From Brachynemurus nebulosus (lineage: Eukaryota; Arthropoda; Insecta; Neuroptera; Myrmeleontidae), in assembly GCA_035578155.1 (NCBI GenBank), contig JAPWDM010000006.1, positions 10,184,305-10,248,304 of the forward strand: a stretch of DNA of 64,000 nt. Reading direction: 5' to 3'. A model generated the notes under the pieces. That model saw only the letters and a list, made by a program, of their open reading frames with translations. It was not told the DNA's origin and did no database searches. Positions 49,947-62,281 of this stretch are shown here, piece after piece. Positions within the stretch are counted from its first letter, which is position 1, and each line of letters begins with the position of its first letter. The position numbers were made by a program, and so were the translations under genes.

Positions 49947-50414
49947 GGGTACTTGACTACATTTGAAATTTGTATTAAATGTTAATAATTTAATGAGTTA
50001 TTATTAAATGTAAAAATATTTAGTAGTTATTTAGTATGTTTTTTTTTTTGAAAACGCGCTATTATTTCAAAATGACGTCACAATTTGCAAACAAATATGT
50101 CTATTCGGACAATTTTCATCGGTGAAGAGGAATTCTGTTTTATTTTTAATATTTTTATTAACTTGAATAGGTATACAAAAATAATATTTGACCAGAATTT
50201 AAATAAATACTTGCTTTTTAAAGTTTTCAGGTTATAAAGATTGAAAATTGACGTTTATTTATTTTTAAATTGTGACGTCATTGCGATGAATCGTTTTTCA
50301 CGGGAATTTTTTTTATTTAAAATTTATCAAAATAAAAATCACTTAATTGATACCTATACAAAAACATGACTTTTAGAATAATTTCGATAATTTCCTAAAT
50401 TCAGTCAAGTATCT
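49947..50414. mobile_element. TA-flanked MITE family M1, copy 4 (diverged)
   Basis: Starts GGGTACTTGACTA and ends CAGTCAAGTATC; the TA flank is kept on the left only. The body shares ATGACGTCACAATTTG and other phrases, in opposite internal order to copies 1-3. Confidence 0.65.
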
Positions 50415-50432
50415 TGTTGAATAAATAAAAGT

Positions 50433-50968
50433 TAGAGCTTGGATACCGGTATTCCTGTACTACCGAAAAACCGGAATACCGGAAATTTTTAAACGTTTTG
50501 TAAAACCGGTATTAAAATTTCAAATACCGGTATTTCGGTTTTGGTATTAACAAAATCAAATACTTTATACATTACATATTTTGAATATTTTTTTTACGTT
50601 AGATTTAAAACATAAATTTTATTACAATGTCTTTAGTTTTGCTTAATGTTTTCCATATGTGCAGATGACCAGATATCTTATACTTATTCATATTTTTTTC
50701 ATAATTCTGGAATATTTTTAAGTATTTTTCTATAAGAAAAAATACAAAATTATGTATTTAAATTTTTAAAATCCAAAGATGATGTAGTTTGTTATTATTA
50801 CTGTTACTAATTAATTTTATTAAATGATTTTTAATGTTTTTTCCTTTTTTTCTATACTATCTTCATTTAATACCGAAAAAATACCGAAATACCGGAATTC
50901 CGGTATTTCAAATGCTAATACCGAATAAATACCGGTATTATAAAAAGACACTGGTATTCTAAGCCCTA
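50433..50968. mobile_element. hAT-type MITE with iterated ACCGGTATT, 536 bp
   Basis: Left end TAGAGCTTGGATACCGG, right end complement of TAGGGCTTAGAATACC; perfect 8-bp duplication ATAAAAGT (50425-50432 and 50969-50976). ACCGGTATT or ACCGGAAT variants occur many times within 110 bp of each end. Confidence 0.88.
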
Positions 50969-50976
50969 ATAAAAGT

Positions 50977-51379
50977 AATATTTTTGTAGAGTGTTTTATT
51001 TATTATTAGTATAAATTTGAAATACGATAAATTAACTCTCAAATTTGTTAAATTTGTGATGTTTGCTTATAAATTATTGAAAAAGTTTATAATATTAAAA
51101 ATATTCTTTCCACCCACAGCAATATTTTTATGCGAATTTTATGTATTTTTTATCCTTCAGCGGTTTTTAACTGTAATTTTATATTTTTAATATGAAACAT
51201 ATAAAATCTAGTATATGTATACTTATATATTTATAAAATAATATCTGACGCTAAAAATTTTCAATTTTAAATAATCTGTAGTAGATGTTTGCGCCATTTA
51301 TGCGTTACGTTTATTTTTAGACAGCGTGAATCAGAAATAGCATATTTATTTTTGTTCGTAATTTTAGATCAAAGTTACT
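50977..51379. other. GGH: 5' flank of GGH
   Basis: Presumed promoter region of GGH; AT-rich, no clear core element. Confidence 0.3.
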
Positions 51380-54300
51380 ATGAAGTATTGTGCTGAAAAA
51401 ATGTCGATTCCAATACTGTTAGGGATTACTACTGGATTTATGACCATTGTTTTTATAACAATGTCAAATCCAATAGACGTTACAAATTCTGCGCAAGTGA
51501 TTATTAATGATCGGCCAATAATTGGAATATTGGCACAAGAAGCCTACTCCGTTGAGAAATATTTTCCAAATAAAACGTATAAAAGTTTTATAGCGGCTTC
51601 GTACGTGAAATATATTGAAAGTGCTGGTGCTAGAGTTGTTCCAATTATGTATGTGAGCTCAATTTTTTTTTTATTTATCATTCAAATATTAATTTCTAAT
51701 GTGATTATTTTAAGGATAGGTCAAAGTAAAACGTACTATGAAGAATTAACGAATCGATTAAATGGGTAAGTTTTTGAAAAATTAGGTCAAATAATAAAGT
51801 CGAAAAACTGTAACAATTAAAATAACCATTTTCGTTCACTATGTTGTTAAGAGAGGGCAATATATTAGTTTTTCGGTTTGTTCCAACTTGCATTCAAATT
51901 CTTATTTTCATGACTGCGCACAATAGGGTTTTTTTTAACTGAAATTAGAAAAACTATTTTGAATGTGTTATTTTTTCGAATTAGTTAAGTCAGTTTTTTA
52001 TGTTTTGACAAATTTTGTAAAAATCATGTTTATTTAAACTTATGTCGTGATATAAAAATATTTAACATATTTTCAAACATAAATTTGATGTTTGAGATTT
52101 TCAAGATGGCTACACAGCTATACATGGCTACACAGCTGAATTCTTTGGATATACAGCTTGATTTTTTTTATGCGATCTTTTTTTGTGTGGTTTTTTATGC
52201 GGTTTGTAAAAAATGGCCATTAAAATGCATAATATGAAACAGTAAGAAACCTAGACATTTACTATAATAACTTTCTTTGATAAAAATACTTTTTAACGGC
52301 TTTTAAGCATTTAATCAATACATTACATAAGAACATAAGTTTTTGCTACATTTAATTTTTTTTACAGATGTATTTTTCAAAATTTTCATGATATTATAAA
52401 AATTAAATAAAATGTTTCTACGTGTAAATTAAGGCCTTATCTTGTTTAGAAAAGCAACTTCTATTAAAATTGTGAGGTTTTGAGCGTTTTGAGTTATGTA
52501 TTTTCGATGAAACTTTTTTTATGCGGTCCCGATCCACCGCATAAAAAAGTATTTTTTTACAATCTGGACCCGAACTAATCTTTTTATAGCTATTTATGAT
52601 ATTTTTGAATATATTTTTTTGTGCGATTTTTTTTATGCGGTCTCTATCACCGTATAAAAAATGGTTCAGCTGTACTAGTTTATGCTTAACGAAGTATGGC
52701 AAGACATAACAAGTTCCAACTATTGATTGTATGTTAAATATATTAAGACTTAAGGCATAAATTACGTTAAATCATTGTCTTGACATTAATTATGTTTAGC
52801 GCAAATCCTGTGTAAATGAAAAATTCCTGGAAAAAACGATTTGTTGTAATGACGTCACAATTTGAATATAGACATCAGTGTTAATCTTAATCGTTACGTA
52901 ATGACGTCACAATTTGAAAATAGACATCAGTCTTAATCGTTATAATCTCAAAACTTTGACAGAAGCGAGTATTTATTTGAATTTTCATCGATTATTTGTT
53001 ACTGTTATTGACATTCATGATGACATTATCGAATTTAAAAATGGAAATTTTAGTGCGTGTTGGAACAGACTCCTTATCCCTATATTTCTTTATTCTCTTT
53101 TTTACTTGATCAGCCTACTTTTTCCCGGTGGAGCAACATATTTCAATGAGTCTGATGGATACGCTGATGCTGGCATGCTGTTATATCGTCTAGCCAAAGA
53201 AAAGAATTTACCAGTGTGGGGAATTTGCTTAGGAATGGAATTGATTGTATATGCTGAAGCAAACGGGACCGATCCTCGGTCAGACTGTAACTCTATTAAT
53301 CAAGCGCTACCGTTACATTTTAAATCAGGTAACTAACAAGATTTCTGTGCTTATTGAATCATTAGTACGAAACTATACGAAACTGGGGGTTATAATTTCT
53401 TAGATTTTAGGGAAAGTAAAACGTTTGAGAAAGCTCCGGAGGATGTAGTTAAAATTTTGGAGAATGAAAATGTCACTTATAATTATCATAGGTTTTGTGT
53501 TACCGAACAAGTATGTTTCAAAACACTTTCGGCAATTTCCTAATATTCGTGCACATGATAATTTTTGAAAATTTCGGGTTTCATGTATTAGACATGACCC
53601 AAAACGAACGTAAATGAGCATAAAAGTCGTCGGTCATTTTGAGGCCCGGATCTAAGGGGGGGGCAAACCGGGGCCCCTGTCCCGGGCGTCAGTTTTAGGG
53701 GGTGCCAAAATCATATTAGGTCGGTCTATATCATATGGTCTAAAAAAAACGCTCGACCATTTTAGAAAAAAATAATTTTCTTCCAGTTGTTTCTATATTA
53801 TATTTGAAGTATTGAGAACAATTCTTAAAAAAAATTATCTTGAACCGTTTAACCACTTTAGCGGATACCCCGAGTCTCACTCGGGTCCGTAATTCTAACA
53901 ACTAGCGGACACGACGAGTGACACTCGTTCTCATGTCGGTAACTGTTTGTGCTGCCACCTATTTAAATAAGAAAAAGAATACATTATAGAAAGCTTTATT
54001 TATCCTAGAATCAAACCTTTTTAACATAGTTATCTAGAAGGTGGTTAACTTGGATGGTATTTTTTTTGTCAGTTTAAAATAAATTGACAATCCGCTAAAG
54101 AGCTTAAACGTAGTAGCCATTTTTGTTTTCTAATTTACGCTGATTTTTGTGTTTGCAGCCATTTATGCCAATGCACCTACAGTAGAGCACCAGTTTTGTC
54201 AAGAAAAAGTAGTCTGCAAAAGTGGTGCTTGACAAAAGTGATGCTTTTTGACCAGGGACGATTCATAAATATCGTAAGATTATGTTTTGCGTTAAAATTA

Positions 54301-56379
54301 TGTTTTTTAAATATTAATAAAAGAAAAAAAGAAGTGAAGAATTAAAAATTATTTATCTCAGGAAATATTTTTTCATTTGTCGTTTTATTAATTTGCTTTG
54401 ATATAATTTTGTTTACATTTTACGTACGATAAGAACCGCCACAGAACAGAATACATATAGGTAAACATTCTGTGTACAATAATTAAAATCTACATTCCCA
54501 CGCTTTGAGGTCTGTTGTTGTTTGTCACTACTATTATCGGTATATTTATTTGTTTCTTTTGATAAAATCATGTGTCATGGTCTATTGCACATGGATTTAA
54601 TATTTATGTACTTGACATTTTTGATGCAACTTTCCAAAAGTGATGTTGACTAATTTGATGCTGTCAAAAAATTTCCAAAACTGATGTTTCCCTTATCGGT
54701 GCTATACTGTATTTCATAAACCGTTCATTCTAAAAGGTTGAAATAAAAACCATATTAAAGGTAATAAATGTCTGTTTTAAGTGATGTCCACATTTAGTCT
54801 ATTTTCATCCCTTCTATAACAAAACTTTACCTAAAATTGGATATCAAAACTTCGCAAAATTCACTTTTTGAACATTTTTTTTTTCTAGAAGGAATGTTTT
54901 AAACCCCTAAGTTTTTTTTATGAAAATAACTATATATGAGTACAACTACCCATTATGAAACAAATACACACTATTTCAATTGTGAAATTTGTATCCTTTA
55001 ATTTTTACAAACTTCCGAAAACTGACCTCTTTCCAAATTTTGGAATTTTGCGCCCCTGTATCTCTGATGGGGTTGGTGATAAAAATTTGAAACTTGCACA
55101 ACTTGTAGTGCTTTCGGAGTAGATTTATTAAAATAAAAAATTAACTTGTACCTATATTGATTCTTTACAAAATCCTCAATTTTCATCATTGCCGTAACGT
55201 GAAAAATAGGAGTTTTGCAAATGACTTATATACTTATGAGTTTTTCGACAATAGGGTACTTGACTGAAGTTACAAAAATATTCTAAAAGCATTGTTTTTC
55301 CATATCAGTTAAGTGACTTTTTTTATTTTCGACAGATTCTGTAAAAAATCATCAAAAAAATAACCCTACAATTTTAAATGAGAAAAAGGCGGGAAAAACA
55401 CCTCACTGTAGTGACGTCACATTTTGAAGCAACTAAACGTCAATGTCAATATTTATAACCTCAAAACTTTGATTATATTCATAAAATGTCAAAGTAAAAG
55501 GAAGTATTTATTTGAATTCTGGTCGATTATTATTACTATATAATTATATAAGCTAGTAGAAATATTCAAAAAAAAAGGAAAAACACAATTTCACCTCACC
55601 GATGAAAATTATCAAAATCGACATATCCAGCTACAAAATGTTACGTCATTTACAAGAAATGGCGCATTTTCACTAATTTGAATATTTGTTGAAAAATGGC
55701 GATAATCAAAATAAAATTTCTAAATAGATATCAAATTTTTTTATGTTTCATCATTAAAATTGGACATATGTAATGATAATGCATACAGTTATTTAACATT
55801 TGACACAAATTTTAAATACAGTCAAGTACCGTATTTATGTCAAACGTTGGAGAAGAGGGGCGCCATTTTCAAGTTTCTGCCCCGGTTTTAAAGATTCGTA
55901 GATCCGGGGCTGGACTCATTTTCAGTTTTCGAAAAATCGTACATTTATTTTAAACGATCGTGTGCACGGATATTGGGAAATAGCTACACTTATTTTACTG
56001 ACATTTTTTTTTTTTTTTGTAGGATTTGTCAAACGCAGGTTTTAGTGAAACAGATTGGCACATTTTATCCGTTAATACAGATGACAATGGCTTAGAATTT
56101 ATTTCTTCGCTAGAATCACGTAAATATCCAATTTATGGCTTGCAATTTCATCCAGAAAAGAATATTTTTGAGTGGAAAAACAATAAGCGTATTCCTCATT
56201 CGAAGAACGCTGTGCGTATTGCACAGTATTTTGTTAATAATTTCGTAGATGAAGCTCGCAAAAATTTGAACGCGTTCGAAAATGAGGAGACTGAACGAGA
56301 TGCACTCATATACAACTACGATGTATCGTATGTGGGAAAATTGGGAAGTTCATACGAACAATTGTATATGTTTGAATAA
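51380..56379 (+). CDS. GGH: Gamma-glutamyl hydrolase (folate polyglutamate hydrolase)
   Basis: Exons 51380-51648, 51715-51765, 53114-53328, 53404-53510 and 56023-56379 give 332 residues (human 318). A hydrophobic N-terminal stretch ([17 protein letters not shown]) should be a signal peptide, so the enzyme is lysosomal or secreted; ATG codons 1 and 8 are both possible starts. The class-I glutamine-amidotransferase-like fold shows [37 protein letters not shown], the nucleophile loop WGICLGME (Cys145) and the catalytic His in GLQFHPEKN (His257). GGH trims the polyglutamate tail of folates and antifolates. Introns 2 and 4 are swollen by several nested elements. AATAAA overlaps the stop codon (56375-56380). 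Confidence 0.95.
51923..53010. repeat. Degenerate fifth M1 copy, split by an M3 element
   Basis: AATAGGGTTTTTTTTAACTG ... resembles the M1 left end, and 52848-53010 resembles the M1 interior (TGACGTCACA, CTCAAAACTTTGA, GAGTATTTATTTGAATT). The latter has an internal 52-bp tandem duplication beginning AATGACGTCACAATTTGAA at 52848 and 52900. Confidence 0.45.
52154..52672. mobile_element. TA-flanked MITE family M3, copy 2
   Basis: CAGCTTGATTTTTTTTATGC to the complement of CAGCTGAACCATTTTTTATA, with TA at 52152-52153 and 52673-52674; body closely matches 25180-25598 with about 100 bp of extra right-end sequence. Confidence 0.78.
54180..54709. mobile_element. TA-flanked MITE (CAGTAGAGCACC ends), 530 bp
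   Basis: Starts CAGTAGAGCACC and ends GGTGCTATACTG, TA on both sides (54178-54179, 54710-54711). Internal phrase CAAAAGTGATG(C/T)T is repeated. A lone end is near 30768-30783. Confidence 0.78.
55254..55831. mobile_element. TA-flanked MITE family M1, copy 3 (578 bp)
   Basis: GGGTACTTGACTG to CAGTCAAGTACCG, TA at 55252-55253 and 55832-55833, in GGH intron 4. Very similar to copies 1 and 2. Confidence 0.88.
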
Positions 56380-56467
56380 AGACTGAATTTATTTTTATTT
56401 TAATTAAATAAATTATGTTATAATATATTTTTGTACTTAATAAATTGTTATATTTTCAAATAATTTC

Positions 56468-56687
56468 TTTTTTTTAAGCTTCCGAGGAAAGTATGTCGAA
56501 ATTTTATACATAATTTCCAAAAATCGTGGATGAGTTCTTTGGCCAGATACGTCCGATGCCCGAAACATGGCGTTTTTCGTGAAAAAATCATGAAAATTTC
56601 GCAAAATTCAAAATTTTTCGCGAGAAAATCTAATTTTTATAACAGGAAATTCGTTATGTTATTTAGGATGCTGGGACAGCGGTATTT
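56468..56687 (+). repeat. Repeat family R1, truncated copy D
   Basis: Shares GATACGTCCGATGCCCG(A/G)AA and the end GGATGCTGGGACAGCGGTAT with copy B; the left half with the TA tract is missing. Confidence 0.6.
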
Positions 56688-56689
56688 AG

Positions 56690-56960
56690 TTTTTAATCCC
56701 GTTTTTGGTCCTGACTTCACTCCTATTCTTCTGTGGCTTCTTTCTAAATGGTCCTGCATGCTTACTTTCGGTAAAAATGAAAAGAACGGCTTTGAAAACC
56801 TATAATTCGCTTCTAGTTTTATAATTCTATCATTTTATTTACGTTTTTTAAGGCCTTGAAAAATTTTAGTAAAATTAATGACGTTATCATTCGAAAAATT
56901 TCTTTTTTCTTAAATCAAGCTCTATGGTAATGATTTTAATTAGAGTAATTGCTTAAAAAA
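56690..56960 (+). repeat. R2-related repeat
   Basis: Matches 16100-16320 (TTTCGGTAAAAATGAAAAGA, ACCTATAATTCGCTT, AATCAAGCTCTATG), directly after R1 copy D. Confidence 0.6.
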
Positions 56961-56994
56961 TGGCCCAATTCTTTAAAAAAAACTTATAATACGT

Positions 56995-57356
<362 letters not shown>

Positions 57357-59057
57357 TGTACCTGATGTAGCATTAAAAAAATCGTCGTGTGCATATTTGA
57401 CCGTATGACTGGCGGGAGTGTTTTGCTTGCGTTAAAAATTACATTTTAAAGTACGAGGATCAATACAAAGGGTCAAAATTATTATTATTATAAATAGGTA
57501 CATAAGAAAATAAAGATTGTGTAAATATAAATAAAGTACAATCGATAAGATGTGAATAAGATAAGCGAAATAAGTAAGATAAGTACAATTTATCATCATT
57601 CGTCACACATGGTGGTTAAGATTTGCGCCTTGCATAATACATATAACTGAATGCATGCATGCTATTTGATATTTCCACCTTGCGGCCGTTATATACATAT
57701 ATGCGTCACCGTTTTTCGTATTCACGTGACAAAATTAAAACGTGATATTGCAAATTCAATGAAAAAAAAGTTACGTCATTTTTGATTGTTACACAGTAGG
57801 CGTAAATAAATTGTATATGTATATCGCGATCGTATTTAATACATATCGTGTACATACGAGTATATGTATGAACAGTACATTTATATGGAAATGCTTCAAA
57901 ACGCGCTAAATATAAATATATAACTAGAATATTTCAATAAAATAATGATTATTAATTAAATTCGTCGATACGTACCTTTCAATAATAAATAAATGTATGT
58001 ACGTCTATAGGTAGCTGTGTAAATATTATTTACATACAATTTATTAGAGAAATTGCAGCAAACTTACAACTTCACGTTATCCCTTTTTTGTGTAAAAATC
58101 ATAGTTCATTCATTATTATATGTAAGTTAGGCAATTGTTATTACATTCGTGTAGTACATCAATCAATTTAGGCAATCAACGTTACTTTTTAGTAAGAACA
58201 ATTGCCGATCAACGATATCTATAAATGGTAGTGAATAAATGAACTTATTTAAAATTTTTGAAAAAATATGATTTCTTAAGTTAGATATAAAAATACGTTA
58301 GGTATATAACTTAAGGTAGATTCTAGTCTATAAAGGTACAATTTATTTCTTTTTTTGTATATTTTAAAGTTTAAGCATTTAAGAATATGCCATAAAAAGA
58401 AAATTTTGAAATTCCAAATATTTACAAAATTCCGCCACGTAGTCAGTGTGTAGTTAATTTAGTTTAGTTTTTAATTTTTAGCTTTAGTCTTGAAGTAACG
58501 TAGACATACATTTTTGCGACTTTCTGAAATTGTGCTAAGAACTTGAAACGCGACTCTTTTTCGAAACTACTTTTTTGATTTGGTTGACATAAATTGTCGA
58601 ATTCTATCTAACTGACTGTCTTCAAATTTTGAATGAACCTTCAGTAGATGTTTCCCTTTGGTATGAACCTTGGAAAATTCGAAATTATTTCCTTCTTTTT
58701 AAGAAATTGTGTATGTTTTTTGTTTCATATTTACGAAAGAGCTGAAATCATTTCAACTATTTCACCTTCTTTTTTTACGATAATTTCACTATTTTTGCTC
58801 AAAAATTTTTTTGTACATTCTCAAAATATTTGTAAACGAATTGGAAAAGAATTAATAGTAAAATTAAATACGTTTTTTTTAAATTGGAAAAAACATTTCT
58901 AGGGTAGAATATCACCTTAACTATTTCAAACTTCATTAATAATATAGTTTCACTTGCTTTATAAATTCATTGTTAGTTTTTAGCGCGGGGTTTTTTAAAA
59001 CAAAGTTTGTTGTGCAATATATAACATTTAATTATTATTTATTTTATATAATATCAG
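57357..59057. other. AT-rich DNA, no gene seen
   Basis: Scattered ATGTATGTAC-type runs; no convincing frame or element ends. Confidence 0.4.
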
Positions 59058-59475
59058 AAACGGGAGATGCAAGAAATATCGGAGGCGGTAAGTCATGTAA
59101 GTTATGTTGTTATGTATGTTTAATTATGTGTTAAAAACGTGACGCAAGTTGTATAAAATTTTTATTAAAATTTGCAAGTGATTGCGATGTAATTATCGAC
59201 ATTTCAAGTACATTACATATATGTAAAGTAGCACTATATAGTTCAGTAATATAGTAGTTTCAATATAAGAATTTGTTTCCATCCCAATAAAGTTACCCAT
59301 TTCAGGAAAAGCGTATTCAAAAAATTTTATATTCTTATATATTTGATATTATGGATATTACACATAATAAATTGTAATAATATTTTATTAAACAAGGCAG
59401 CGAAGGAACAGTTTTATTGCCGAGGCTGATATTTCGTTATTGAGGCGTATAACCGAAGCAACGAAATCAACCAAG
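59058..59475 (+). CDS. Two candidate exons of an unidentified gene
   Basis: 59058-59087 (after an AG, before GTAAGT) encodes KREMQEISEA; 59401-59475 (after GCAG, before GTAATA) encodes RRNSFIAEADISLLRRITEA plus TKSTK. Both are whole-codon exons in phase 0 with splice signals, so they can be joined or skipped without shifting frame. RRNS is a kinase-type phosphosite. No other exons were found nearby, and I do not recognise the family. They could be internal or alternative exons of a gene with very long introns, or chance. Confidence 0.35.
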
Positions 59476-59566
59476 GTAATAAAACTATTTTTTTGCTGCC
59501 TTAAATACATTATTTTTCTCCAGCTAACAATAAACGCTTTATTTCGAACATTTTATCACTTATTAT

Positions 59567-60022
59567 TACGCGAGAGGTTTGTATTTTTTCGAATAAATTT
59601 GGGTTTGTCTAACGAAAATTTGTTGCCTAACGACAGCGGAGCTGAAGCGTTTTTGGGTTGACAGTTTTTCGAGTTAAATTGCTTTTAGGCAAGCAATTTG
59701 AGTTGTAGAAAACACAAATTTATTCAGAGAAAATACAAAACTCAAATACGGTAAGACAATTTAACGAATAAAATAAAATAGTATAATTCATATTATTATT
59801 TAGTACATTGTTACTATGGTTCTGAAATCAATTAAATTTACCAATACGAACTTTTGTTTCGTTTTTATCATGTTTACCTACAATGAAATGACCAATGAAA
59901 TGTCTTGTACCATGTTTTTCGCTGTAAAAATCTGTCCTAACTTTTTTTTCCACGGTAAATGTGAAAGAACTACAATATTTTTACGGGACTTAATACGCAT
60001 GAGTCAAATTGTCAAAATTAAT
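59567..60022 (+). mobile_element. Repeat family F1, copy 2
   Basis: GAGAGGTTTGTATTTTTTCG ... ACGAAAATTTGTTGCCTAAC ... GAAATGACCAATGAAATGTC ... GAACTACAATATTTTTACGG; complementary orientation to copy 1, with no hAT insert. Confidence 0.65.
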
Positions 60023-60770
60023 TTTACAATATTTTTAAGTAAGTAAATACGTTGCTGTGGCTTTCATTCACTTAATATGTATAAACTGATGATGTCTTCT
60101 TTTAACAAAAAACCAAGCCTATTGATATTTTTAAGTTTTCCAATTAAAACATTTTTTAGCGCAACTCAGTTATCAATAAAAGCATGTTTTTTTTGACTGT
60201 TGAGGAAAAAGTGCATTAAAAAAAGGAAAATTAAAAAAAAAAATATTAAAAAACGCAATAAGATAAATAAAACTTAACTTAGGAGCATCTATTGAAACTA
60301 TACTTATTCTTATTTAATAGGTACTCGAGAAATCTGGGACTTTCTTAAAATGAATTTACAAACATTGTGATCCTTGAAAACATTAGTGGCAACGAAATAA
60401 AAATTAAGAGACTTGTAGTAATGATGAAATAATATAGGTTTTGGTCAACTACCAGTCTATTTTCGAGAATCAAATATTTTCTAAAAGATTAAAATTATTA
60501 ATAATAATTTTATTGTTTTGTTTTAACTACATTTTCCCTCGAGAATGACATGTATTCCCATGCTAAAAAATAGCTTGCTTATACCCTTCTACGTCAACCC
60601 GACTATCTTTGTGCGAAATTTCAAGTCAATTGATTAAGCTTTTGAGTCGTGTTAGTGAAACAAAAAAAGAAATTAACTCACTTTCGAATTTATTTATAAT
60701 GCTAAATAAAGTTTTATACAATTTTATTGTTAAAATTCATGAACATTGTAACTTCGTTCAAAATTATATA
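60023..60770. other. AT-rich intergenic DNA
   Basis: No gene or element recognised. Confidence 0.35.
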
Positions 60771-61666
60771 CCGTAAAACCGTCTAGACCCGGACAGGGGG
60801 TCTAGACCCGCACACTTTGCACCAATCTTCAAAGTAAGTAGTTTCTACATTAACCTGCTACAATAAACATTTGTTCTCGACGTCATTAGAGAGAGAAAAA
60901 CATCCTCTAAACAGCTGTACCAATAAAAACTACGGATTTCAATTTTTACTACCTATCTCATTTTACAGGATTACTATTCTCCAGTTTTTCAAAGAAATAA
61001 AATGTGTGTCTAACTTAGACATGTAATTTTCGTCATAATTGTCATATTGTTTTAATTTTGATATGTATGTGTTCAGAATTTTATCGTGCATCATTTAATG
61101 ATGTTTGAAGTTATATTCGATGCATATATAAAAAGATACATATATCCGTTTAGACCCGGACACATCAGTTTATTACACTATGGCCGCGATTCGCACTGGC
61201 TGTAACTTCCACTATCCATACGTTATATTCCCGCCAGAATTACGCGGTTTATGCCTCCTTGTGGTGTCATATCGCATGTTTACTTCATAGAGAGGCATAC
61301 TATGTATTGACCCCTCTCCCTTCCCACAAAATGTTTTGAAGCCTTTGACAGATTCAAAGACATCAGACGATATAAAACACTGTCCTAACCCCGACAGGAG
61401 AGGTTAGTTTGCATGTTAATTTACATTATTCAAGTAAGTGTCCGGATCAAGACGGATTTGGGGTGTAGACCCGGACACTTACTAATTATTTTTTATTTTT
61501 TTTACTTTTACTTATAATGAAACAAATGGGTCAGGGATACAATAAATAATATACGCTCTTTCTAATGGTAATACTTTTATTGGTGACATCTATGAAGGAA
61601 ACATGTATAAACATAAAATTATACCAAAAAATGTAAAAAAGTGTCCGGGTCTAGACGGCTTTACGG
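60771..61666. mobile_element. TA-flanked element with long termini, 896 bp
   Basis: Starts CCGTAAAACCGTCTAGACCC and ends GGGTCTAGACGGCTTTACGG, TA on both sides (60769-60770, 61667-61668). TAGACCCGGACA recurs inside at about 60800, 61150 and 61470. No intact transposase. Confidence 0.82.
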
Positions 61667-61668
61667 TA

Positions 61669-62046
61669 AACTAGGAAATTTTGATTAACAAAGTAGTGTA
61701 TACGCGTATAATTTACGCGCTTACCGCTGTAATAAAATTGGCATGTCTATGTACCATGTGTATTTGATAGTTAAGTAGGTATATTATTATATACACTTTT
61801 ACCCACAATAGAATAATTTAGTAGGTGTTCTTTTAATTAATTTCTCTCCTACGTTGTAAAATAAAATCAATTAGTGATTGATGGAGGAATATCATTTTCC
61901 TATTAAACGCGCACGCGGCACGTGTGACAGTGTCACAACATTGCGAAAGTCACCTGACACATTTCCATCTGTCTGATTTATTAGACGTTGACATAATAAT
62001 AGGCTCGATTCTGCGAAAAATTTTGTTAGATTCTTAAATATTACAC
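61669..62046. other. Intergenic DNA
   Basis: No gene seen; a short inverted phrase GTGTGACAGTGTCACA lies at about 61921. Confidence 0.4.
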
Positions 62047-62281
62047 GGTGAGAGATTTGTATTTTGTTCTAACGAAAATTTGTTGCCTAGCAATTTCAAG
62101 GAGAAGAGTTGTTAGCTAGTAAAAACCTGACAGCGAGTTAACAGTTGAGTTAAATTGCTTTTAGACAAAAAAAATTAGGTTGTAAAAAAACACAAATTTA
62201 TTCAGAAAAAATATAAAACTCGAGTGTAATATGGTAACACAATTCAAAGTTACTACAATTTATTCATACCATTATTTAATA

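Larger units (their letters stand above)
53531..55984. repeat. Composite inverted-repeat structure in GGH intron 4
   Basis: GGCAATTTCCTAATATTCGT ... at the left is the complement of the right end (53531-53560, 55955-55984). A second inverted pair (GGCCCGGATCTA at 53643, TAGATCCGGGGC near 55905) lies inside. Within it are two other elements. Two small hairpins, CCGAGTCTCACTCGG and ACGAGTGACACTCGT, lie at about 53868-53925. Confidence 0.55.

Noticed and set aside
58648..58902. 84-codon frame
   Set aside because: Phe/Ile-rich chance frame in AT-rich DNA without splice or start support.
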